Shown: positions 56,364-64,000 of the stretch, in pieces
Numbering within the stretch: position 1 is the first letter of the stretch
Layout of the letters: every line of letters starts with the position of its first letter
Origin: Aspidiotus rigidus
Lineage: Eukaryota; Arthropoda; Insecta; Hemiptera; Diaspididae
Length of the DNA: 64,000 bases
Assembly (NCBI GenBank): GCA_035079385.1
Contig: JAVHKY010000048.1
Location: 1,987,501 to 2,051,500, forward strand
Direction: 5' to 3'
The notes under the pieces: model-generated
Seen by the model: the letters and a program-made list of their open reading frames with translations, nothing else
Told to the model about the DNA's origin: nothing
Database searches by the model: none
Position numbers and translations under genes: made by a program

Positions 56364-56394
<31 letters not shown>

Positions 56395-56405
56395 GGGGGG
56401 GGGAG
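56358..56405. repeat. (TA)n microsatellite, T and G runs
   Basis: ACATATATAT repeats to about 56385, then a T run and a G run of about nine. No coding content. Confidence 0.9.
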
Positions 56406-57958
56406 GCGGCATTCCATTGTTTAACAAATTTTTTCTCGTAGTACGGTCAAATTGCTTAATTCCGGCCTTTTTTTGAGTTTTTTCTGGGGAGGGGGATATA
56501 AGCCTCTTATCCGCCCTTCTGTAAAACAGCACCAGTGTTGGGCGACGCTTTCTCAATGGTCAACATTTTTTCAAGTCGCATCTCTATGGTATTACTTCTC
56601 ATACTGATCAATTGTTTTTTGGTGGGAGACCCGCCATCCGTTTATTTACTGGGGGCTTTCAGAGGAATTCTTTCCGCGTACGCATAACGCTGGGACTTAG
56701 AAAAATTTGTGACCTTCTATGGGCTAGTATATAGACTTGGAAACATTCCGGGCTCTTCTATACCCATCTTATACCCCTATATGGGCTAGTACAGGGACTT
56801 GGAGAATTCCGGGCTCTTCTATACTCCTCTATTGGCTAGTATAGTGACTTAGAAAAGTTTCGAGCTTTTCTATGCGACTTGAGAAATTTTCGCGGCTCCT
56901 GTATAGTCATCTGTGGAACTTAGATAAGAAGTGAGAGATTCTTTGTAGTAAGAGATTCTTCATTTGATGTTTAATGTTTCACTGCTGTACAACTTATGAT
57001 TATAATACAGATTGTCGCTCAGAGGTTGACATGACAGGATATTACTAGGCAATCATTTTGACGTATCGTAGGTTGTTGAAGGAGTTGGTAAATCTTTGAT
57101 ATTATAGAGCCGATAGAATTGACTGTAAATAATCAATGTTTGTATTACACGTCCATACTGACATCAACGGCGTCCCGACGTTGCACTCTAAGAAGGTCTC
57201 CTTCATAATTTGAAAACTCGAAGATTAATATTCTTGCGGCGTTGGACGATTCAAATCAAGGGTAGAGTTTTCTGGTACCTATTTTCGATTAAATATGTCC
57301 TTTACTCAGAATAACGTCCTCGTTATTGAGAAAAACCATCGGTCATTCTGACTATGAATTTATCTTGTGTCTTTCATTCTGCTGAAATATTTGCCAGTAA
57401 TTTTCCAATTTCTATGGAAGGGTTATCACAATTTCCAGCATTTATCAGTCCAGAATTAGTAGTGGTAGTCGACGTAGAAGGCTAATTATCTTCATTTCTC
57501 GTTATTGTCTTCAGCAACATTCAATGCGTTCACCTCAGATATGTCTGAGTCTTGTGAGCCATAGGTTTTAGGTTGAAAGAACCAGCTTCCAAAACATCTC
57601 GAAGCGATGTCGAAAATAATACGTTGTCAAAAATAATACGTGGGTAATATTGTCCACTTTCACGGATGGATCTTGATGTAATGATTCTTGTGTTCAACAA
57701 CACTTGGGTGTGTTTGTTTGATTTGTCGACGCTAGAGTAGGTATTATACAATTGGCTTCTCTATTTACTTCAAATTGCCTACATATACCTTCCACATTTC
57801 TACAAATTTGCTCTTTCAAAATCTTCAATCATTACAGACATCAAAAATTATACTGTATAATCTACATAAACTTAAAATCTTCAACCCTAAACCATGAGTC
57901 GCGGGTCTCCCGCAACTGGCTCCCTGAGCAAGAGCCTGTAAGTTTTTTTATCGTGTAG
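56406..57958. other. Intergenic, no gene seen
   Basis: Short frames only. Diverged tandem words around 56700-56890 (TATAGACTTGGAAACATTCC, CGGGCTCTTCTATA, GGGCTAGTA, repeated about three times at a spacing near 60 bp) indicate a minisatellite. A frame at 57530-57751 has no recognised family. Confidence 0.35.
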
Positions 57959-58365
57959 AATAGACTAAATCGTCGTGACGTCATTCACGGACATTCACTG
58001 ATAACAAGGCGATGTTTGCTCCGCAATGACTTACCCAAACTTACGCGTAAGTTCAAAACAAAAAAAATGCTCCATAAGAAATACACGGGAACGTTTCGAT
58101 CTTACGTTCAGATTTGGAAACAAGAAATAAGTTAAGAACCGCAGGTACATTTTCAAAGACATGAGAACTTCCTGATTCTAAATATAAACACGTAATTGCT
58201 TACTTATTTCCAATTTTTTAATTTGAGTGTATGATCGAAATGATCCCTGTGTATTCTTATGGGAATCGATATCCTACTTTGAACTGATACAGTATACTAT
58301 CGCATTCTCTCGATTCCTGTTATCAGTAAATGTTCATGAATGACGTCACGGCGATTTAGTCTATT
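57959..58365. mobile_element. Foldback element AATAGACTAAATCG
   Basis: Arms AATAGACTAAATCGTCGTGA and GTCACGGCGATTTAGTCTATT extend about 50 bp, through GACGTCATTCA and TGAATGACGTC to ACTGATAACAAGG and CCTGTTATCAG. The motif CTCCATAAGAAATACACGGG is near 58069 and CCCTGTGTATTCTTATGGG near 58245. No 8-bp duplication is apparent. Confidence 0.65.
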
Positions 58366-58421
58366 GAAACTTCTGAACTTACGCGAATTTTTTCTGTGTA
58401 AAGCATACCCTTAAGGGTAAT

Positions 58422-58810
58422 CTCTACACAGGAAAAAAACGCGTAAAAAACGAAAATATAGGTTCCGAGGCGACTAATTATTGTCCACAAAATGAACCAA
58501 TTGATATGAAATCTTTCAAAGTGTTAGATGAGTGCTTAACGCAGGTCTAAAATTAATTCAGAACTCGTAATATTATTTAGAACTCTTGTAATTGATGATC
58601 AAAAAGTGGTACATTTTGAGCTTTTTCGATCATTGATAACAAGAGTTCTAAATAATATTACGGGCTCTGAATGAATTTCAGACGTGTATCAAACACTCAT
58701 CTAACACTACAAAGATTTCATAACAATTGGTTCATTTTGTGGACAATAATTAGTCGCCTTGGAACCTATATTTTCGTACATTTACGCGTTTTTTTCCTGT
58801 GTAGAGATTT
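58422..58810. mobile_element. Foldback element AATCTCTACACAGG
   Basis: Arms of about 190 bp, the longest nearly continuous palindrome in the window: AATCTCTACACAGGAAAAAA pairs with TTTTTTCCTGTGTAGAGATT. Inner segments TTCAGAACTCGTAATATTAT and ATAATATTACGGGCTCTGAA flank a loop near 58600. Parts resemble the interior of the 3.1-kb repeat near 10430-10640 and 23600-24290, so the element and that repeat share ancestry. Target duplication not found. Confidence 0.7.
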
Positions 58811-59029
58811 CTGACTTTTTTAGAAGTCGTGGTCCGTGGCGCGGGGCAGGACCCCAGGTTCAGAACCACTGGTATAACTCAACGTCTCAACAGTGCGTGA
58901 AAAGTAGAAGCGTGCTAAAAACTCAAACTAAAAGCTAAATGAAGCGGTACTATTACTGCCATTACTGGCCATTTTGTGACACATTATGGACATTCAAGTC
59001 GACACAGTCTCTCACAGACACAGATATTG

Positions 59030-59315
59030 ATCGTTTCAAAATTGATAACACATTTTTGTTTACTTTTGTTTTGGTAGGAAGTTTTCTATACTTGCATATG
59101 GGGAATAAGTGGTTTTCAAGTTTTGCTCAAAAATGAAAGAGTTTCATGAAAAATTTCCAAGAACAAAAGTTGTAGCCGTTGAAATATTCTTTTAGAAATG
59201 GTCACCTTGAATTTTTCAAAATAGAGGTGTTTTACATGTAATATCTCCGCCAAAACGAAAGTAAACAAAAATGTGTTATCAATTTTGAACTCAATAGAGC
59301 TACCCTGATTATCTT
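59030..59315. repeat. Inverted repeat, TTCAAAATTGATAACACATT
   Basis: TTCAAAATTGATAACACATT followed by TTTGTTTACTTTTGTTTTGG (59035-59075) is repeated in reverse at about 59258-59303. Both encode the same short peptide in opposite strands, which explains two look-alike frames. No protein family was recognised. Confidence 0.7.
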
Positions 59316-59399
59316 TGGATTTTACTTCGGCACTGGTATAAATTATAAACAGTTCGAGCCCGAAATAATATGAATCATTGTGCCGCATTCCCTTTATTG

Positions 59400-59748
59400 G
59401 AATATTAACCTATGTTTGGTAGCGCTAGAATCGCCTTCCTCTCTCGCCGCACTCGCTTGAATTTCTGGGTGCCGATTTTACGTTCAATGTATTCGGCCAT
59501 AAGAAACGAGATTTTCAATTAGTCGTAGATGACTCAATACTTCACCATTAGAATTACTTCTTTCAGTTATCGATTCTCTTGAAGTGTTTAAACGATTTAT
59601 AGGATATAATTTTTTGATATTAGGAATTGTAATAATTTAAATCGTATTTGAAAATTGAAAATTCCCCACCGTAAAGCATGGTACGTTAAAATTATCCCCC
59701 ACATGTTCGAGCACGGCTACAAACTTACGCAACTTGGGTCAACATCTC
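59400..59748. mobile_element. Repeat family GATGTTAACC, copy 2
   Basis: Reverse copy of 50338-50683. It lies about 9 kb away, and both copies keep the AGAAATTCAAGCGAGTGCGG-type segment in complementary form. Confidence 0.7.
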
Positions 59749-61440
59749 AATTTAGTGTTGCATTTTCATGGAAAACGCACTCAGTTAAATCAGTGCTGAC
59801 CACGGTACATGGATAAGAGGTATTGACACAAAACGAAAAGCGTGTCTCCAGTTTTGTGATAGTTCATACTTTGGCCGCAAGGCAGCGCTAAAAGACTGAC
59901 TCCGATGTTCACGTGTTGTAGTAATGTAGGGAACTAGAGAATTTTCTCTGAATTTTCCTTTTTTACATCGTCTGAACCAATTTTTTGTAAGAACGAGTGA
60001 GATAATTGAAATTTAATGGGAGAAGAAATATTTGTTTCATGTATTGGTTGTATTGAAAAGTAAATGCTGTTAATGAAAAGACAGGTAGGTACTATACTGT
60101 TGACCAATCGGGAATTCTGGGAATTTTGAGACTGGGACTGGGAACACTGAAAATTGCGAATTCCTTCCCGGGAATCCGGAGTCGGAGTGGGAATTTGGGA
60201 TGTGCATATTGTAGCTGCGCTAGCTTCGCCTATGTAAAATTATATCTATACTAGAGGTTGGCGGCGCGCCTGACCGCCAGCCGTGTGTTGAGTAGATATC
60301 TGTGTTTTGTAAATATTTGGATTTTAACGGTGAGAACTGACTTGTTAGGTAAAGGCTGTATTGCAGCAAAAAACGGACTAATTCATCAATATTTTACCAC
60401 TCGCAATGATCAAGGAAATGGATGGACAGTAGGTAAAAAGCCTGCCTTACTCCTGAAGCATCACATCTGTCTGTATACAGGCATGAGACGCACTTAGTCG
60501 TTTCCTATATGAGAAACCAGATGTAATTTTCCTAATTCTTTCTCGAACCCTGTACTTTTTCTTAGGTAGTTTCAAACCCTGACGACAATAACTGATAACT
60601 TGCAGCTTATTCTGTTAACTGCTGAGGATATTGCCTTCATTAACTGTGTTAATCGATGCCAGCAGTGAACCTGTTTTATGGGGGTTTCTTTGTTTATACT
60701 TTTTCTAAATAAAGATTAAATTTTGTTTCTTACTCTCTTTGGAGTTCTGACTCAAAAGGGTCCAAATTTCTCCCAAGTCTCTTCACCCTATCAGACACAG
60801 CTCAATAGTCAAAATTTTTCTAGTCCCTTGCCCATCATACATAATTTGAGAGTCGACGTTTTTCCAAATCCCACTCCTATCTCCCATAGCTTCGGGGGCG
60901 AACTCAGTATTTGAAATTTTCATGTCCTGCTTCTATCCTATATTTCAGAAGTCCAAATTTTTCAAAGTCCAACGTATTGCCGGGGTGGCAAGCGCCCGTT
61001 ATGTTTCTTCAATTTACCCCCTCTAATAAATAGGTTCACTGTTGAAAACAAGTCACATTCCTAACGCATTACATCAGTCTGTATGGACGCACGTGACGCA
61101 CTTAGTCGTCTTTTGTATGAGAAACAGATGTAATTTTCACATTTCTCTCTCTAACCCAGTATCTTTTATTAGGTGGTTTCAAAGTCTGACGATGATGTTT
61201 ACCTGATGCATGGTTACTTGTATCACAAAAGAAGAGTGAATTTTCAAGAAATTATTTTACATAAACGTTTCCTTTCAAAATTGAAAATTGGATTCATTGC
61301 AAACCATATAAAAATACCTACGTAAAAATTTAATAGTCTCTATGGATTCATCCAGAGCAACCGGTTTAAATGCTCTCTTTGTGTGAACACAATGATGTTG
61401 AATACGCATCAGTCAAAATACCTACAATTCCCAAATTTCC
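59749..61440. repeat. Intergenic with a diverged direct repeat
   Basis: GACGCACTTAGTCGT, followed by ATGAGAAACCAGATGTAATT and TTAGGTAGTTTCAAA, at about 60455-60600 recurs in direct orientation at about 61070-61200 (ATGAGAAACAGATGTAATTT, TTAGGTGGTTTCAAA). A GGGAATT-rich stretch at 60108-60200 resembles the ends of some hAT elements. No gene was recognised; the frames at 60258-60497 and 60723-60914 are unassigned. Confidence 0.45.
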
Positions 61441-61459
61441 TCCTGTAAATCTGAAATTA

Positions 61460-62075
61460 GACTCATTCGAAAGGAAATTACAGAGGCTACAATTTTTGTT
61501 CCCTTCAATTTTTCATAAAAATGAGTAAAATTTGAGTTATTACAACAATTGAATTTGTAGAACTGCGAAGCTCAACGCATTTCAACAGGGTAGAGTGAGA
61601 AATAGTTTTTAATGAAAAGCATCCGGAAAACGGCCCTTTCCGAAGCAGTTTTTCGCTTGGAAAACGTTCAATTTCTGTACAATGTTGCGCTGATCTTTTT
61701 TGCTTTTCATTTTTACTTTCCGCACCTGTTAATTGATGCGGAAAACAAAAATGTACCGTCGCGGAAAACAAAGATGTACTAGTTCTCCCTCCTTCCTAGC
61801 CTGCCATCACTCTCCCCTCCAGTTGCTGCGCTTCTTACTCTTGCGTTCTCCAAGCCGTCCTTTCGTCGCTCGTGATGATTGCTGTTGGGATTCGAACTCG
61901 CGTCACTTGCTTCCGAAGCCGCCGCTCTAACCACTAGACCACCGTAGACCCGTAGTGAGTACGATGTTATTTGAAATTAATATAATGCGAATTCCGAAAC
62001 GAACGAACGGAGAAGCAAAAAACTGCGTTTGGAGGGCCGTTTTTCGAACGCTTTTCATTAAAATAGTATACGCAA
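61460..62075. mobile_element. Diverged foldback around a tRNA-like SINE remnant
   Basis: TTTTTAATGAAAAGCATCCG and AAAACGGCCC at about 61600-61640 pair with GGGCCGTTTTT and CGCTTTTCATTAAA at 62034-62060. The minus strand of 61887-61953 has an A-box-like TGGTCTAGTGGTTAGAGCGG and B box GAGTTCGAATCCC. Its acceptor and T stems do not pair, so it is a SINE head, not a working tRNA gene. The MITE motif TTGTTCCCTTCAATTTTTCA is near 61496. Confidence 0.5.
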
Positions 62076-62496
62076 CGGAGTTGAAAAATAAGCGATTAAC
62101 TCGTTCGATTGCGTCACTCGCTAATCGCTTATTTTCCGCCTCTGTTACGTAATATACTATACTACGTCGAAATTCCTCGTTTTTTATCATTTTTTTCTTC
62201 GCTCATTACTCCATCCAGAGGGAGCAGGAACGGTGAAAACCTAAAACTTTATTCGAATAAAAATAAGATTTTCAAAAAATATTCCAAGTCAATAGGTAAA
62301 AGCGTTCAAATAACAGACATGCAAACAGAATACCATACAGACACACAAACATTCCACTTTATATATTAGAAGATTTCCGTACTTCCGGTAACAGTAAGAA
62401 CATATCTCTAACGTGCTGCATTTTAGTAGGTAGCGCCAAAATCAGGTTCTCAAGAATACAGGATGCTCGGGTGGGACAGAAATACGACAGTTACGT

Positions 62497-63035
62497 TAAG
62501 GCACTATAAGTACGATAGGTACGCTGGACTGATAACGCTAAGACGACTTTTAGGCTATGAGGTAGGAATTAGGCTTTCACACTTTCATTTTGTTTACATT
62601 TTTCTCATATCTCACTGTGGGTGAAATTGAAAGATTGAAGCCATGAAGCATGCACTCAAAATACTTTTTGTGCGATTATCGTTCTTATTTTACTTTACTT
62701 CAAATTATTTCAGTTTTCTGACCATTTTCCCAACAAAATAATTCGATTTAAGATAAAATTGAGGCAGAAATCTTTCAAAATTTTCTTCATGCGTGTGCTT
62801 CATGGCTTCAATCTTTCAGTTTCACCTATGGCGAGATAGGAAAAAATGTAAACAAAACAGAAGTGTGAAAGCCTAATAGGGCTCGTGTAACGTCACGCGA
62901 CAGCGAATGTAACTGATGGGTACGGACGACACTCGTCACTCGTCTGTTCTGCGACGTTAAGTGAAACGTGTTTGTTTTTTATAACCTAAACGTCGGCTCC
63001 GTGTTATCAGCGTACCTATCGTACTATAGTGCCTT
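62497..63035. mobile_element. Foldback MITE family O
   Basis: A 539-bp element with ends TAAGGCACTATAAGTACGAT and ATCGTACTATAGTGCCTT, flanked by AGTTACGT at 62489-62496 and 63036-63043 (perfect 8 bp). A second inner pair (TTAGGCTTTCACACTT with AAGTGTGAAAGCCTAA, and TGAAGCCATGAAGCA with TGCTTCATGGCTTCA) makes the centre a stem of about 120 bp per arm. It is non-coding. Confidence 0.88.
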
Positions 63036-63072
63036 AGTTACGTGTAGGTATCTTTGTTTGGTGATTTGAATC

Positions 63073-63388
63073 CAGTGAACTCAATTTGTAGTATGAGACT
63101 AGCTGGAACGCGCGCTGAACGAAGAAAAGAGAGAGAAAGAAGATATTCTGTTATTTCGTTTCACGTTTTCTGTTCAGCGCGCATTCCAGCTAGTCTCATA
63201 GCTGATACCAAGCAGTCTGTTCCACGAGAGTTTGGTATTATAGAGGATAGGCAACCCACGTCACTCACGCTTCTTTTACGTTACGGAATGCGAATGAAAT
63301 GCGGGTTCCCCGTGATTTATAATACCAAACTCTCGTGGAACAGACTATTCTAATGACCTTGGTCTCATACTACAAATTGAGTTCACTG
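63073..63388. mobile_element. Compound cruciform MITE family P
   Basis: A 316-bp element with ends CAGTGAACTCAATTTGTAGT and ACTACAAATTGAGTTCACTG. The flanks TTTGAATC (63065-63072) and ATTGAATC (63389-63396) form an 8-bp duplication with one change. Inside the 26-bp outer stem lie two separate hairpins: CTAGCTGGAACGCGCGCTGA with its complement to 63197, and AGTCTGTTCCACGAGAGTTT with its complement to 63347. It is predicted to fold into a three-armed structure. Confidence 0.88.
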
Positions 63389-63461
63389 ATTGAATCGCGT
63401 CAAGTGATGCGTACAGCGAGGGCACAAAATTTTTAATAAGACCTTTTTAGGTTTATGCCGT

Positions 63462-63775
63462 GTCCTATAGTCTATTCAACCTAAGATTACAAATCAGTGC
63501 GGTTACCATCAAACCAGTGGGGTGAGAGGAATGATGAAAACCGGCGTCACATTGTCGAACGCGTACTGCGTGCGTTTTCATTGTTCATTGTTTACTTTTC
63601 AGTTTTCTTTATCGTCTCGTGCGATTTTTGCGGTACTGAATTTGGTGGCCGCATATTTTTTTGCATGTGCGTATGCTTCTCCTGCGCAACGGTTTGAACA
63701 CAGCTTCAGTTGTGTCATCCGTGCAACGTCACAATTTGTAATCTTAGGTTGAACTATAGGTTGAACAGACTATAC
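63462..63775. mobile_element. Foldback element TATAGTCTATTCAACC
   Basis: Arms CTATAGTCTATTCAACCTAA and GGTTGAACAGACTATA enclose about 300 bp, with a partial second copy of the arm (TTAGGTTGAACTATAGG) at the right end. The interior frame at 63497-63752 shows no family resemblance. Target duplication not established. Confidence 0.6.
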
Positions 63776-63907
63776 AAGGCATGAACCACTTCCAATCGCT
63801 TTTTCAACTTCAGTTTCTCCGACCTTTCGATGTCGATGTGCGATATAGTACATCGACTCGACTCGATTGTTTTACTAGAAAGAGAAAAGCAGTTCTTATG
63901 TACGGAT
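63776..63907. other. Spacer, no feature seen
   Basis: Short stretch between two elements; nothing recognised. Confidence 0.4.
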
Positions 63908-64000
63908 TATAGATACCCAAAAGAGACAAGATAGCTAACTCTCCATATGCGCTGTGTTAAAATCGGGTACCCGATTTTTGTCGAGCTAATTTACGTGCCG
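63908..64000. mobile_element. Foldback MITE family A, copy 4, cut by window end
   Basis: It begins TATAGATACCCAAAAGAGAC and continues through CTCCATATGCGCTGTG and TTTGTCGAGCTAATTTACGT, collinear with copy 1 from 2325. Only the first 93 bp are in the window. Confidence 0.9.

Noticed and set aside
58939..59388. Two frames on opposite strands sharing the peptide FKIDNTFLFTFVL
   Set aside because: They are the two arms of an inverted repeat. No conserved protein domain is present.
61887..61953. tRNA-like sequence on the minus strand with A and B boxes
   Set aside because: The acceptor stem has no complementary 3' strand and the T stem does not pair. It lies in repeat sequence, so it is treated as a SINE head, not a tRNA gene.

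Overview
This window comes from an animal nuclear genome, most likely an insect. It is AT-rich and dominated by transposable elements. Three conserved single-copy genes have many short introns (mostly 64-90 bp), and the retroelements include BEL/Pao, a group confined to animals. I could not resolve the lineage further. There is no bacterial or organelle sequence, CRISPR array or operon.

Host genes. MRE11 (minus, 19686-22425, nine exons, 617 codons reconstructed), mitochondrial leucyl-tRNA synthetase (plus, 44934-49197, eleven exons, 871 codons) and gamma-glutamylcyclotransferase (minus, 49436-50177, three exons, 194 codons) can each be joined across canonical splice sites into one open frame. 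The last two are convergent, with stop codons about 240 bp apart. A fourth, broken or incompletely visible gene lies at 17646-18401 and resembles the kinetochore protein Zwilch. It is convergent with MRE11.

Mobile elements by region. 0-4 kb: nested foldback elements, then a hAT-type element and a solo LTR. 4.4-7.4 kb: a decayed Helitron with an OTU domain. 7.9-11 kb: a 3.1-kb repeat of unknown class, with a second copy in reverse orientation starting at 22.7 kb. 13.7-16.9 kb: an internally deleted BEL/Pao element. 22.7-38.9 kb: a stack in which the second 3.1-kb repeat was entered by a Ty1/copia element (25840-32831, 5-bp target duplication) and by a young, almost intact BEL/Pao element (32968-38816, 5-bp target duplication). 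39.6-40.6 kb: a dead hAT transposase. 53.6-56.3 kb: two Mutator-like transposase remnants. 57.9-64 kb: more foldback elements.

The main pattern is that at least nineteen short, non-coding, mostly palindromic insertions with different ends are flanked by duplications of about 8 bp, several proven by an uninterrupted copy elsewhere in the window. This is the hAT signature. Several families that differ in their ends also share an internal motif (GGAAATTAC, then GGGAAYAAATTT, TTCTCTTCA and CCATAAG). I found no self-contained new enzymatic system; the unusual biology here is this family of foldback elements and the unclassified 3.1-kb repeat.
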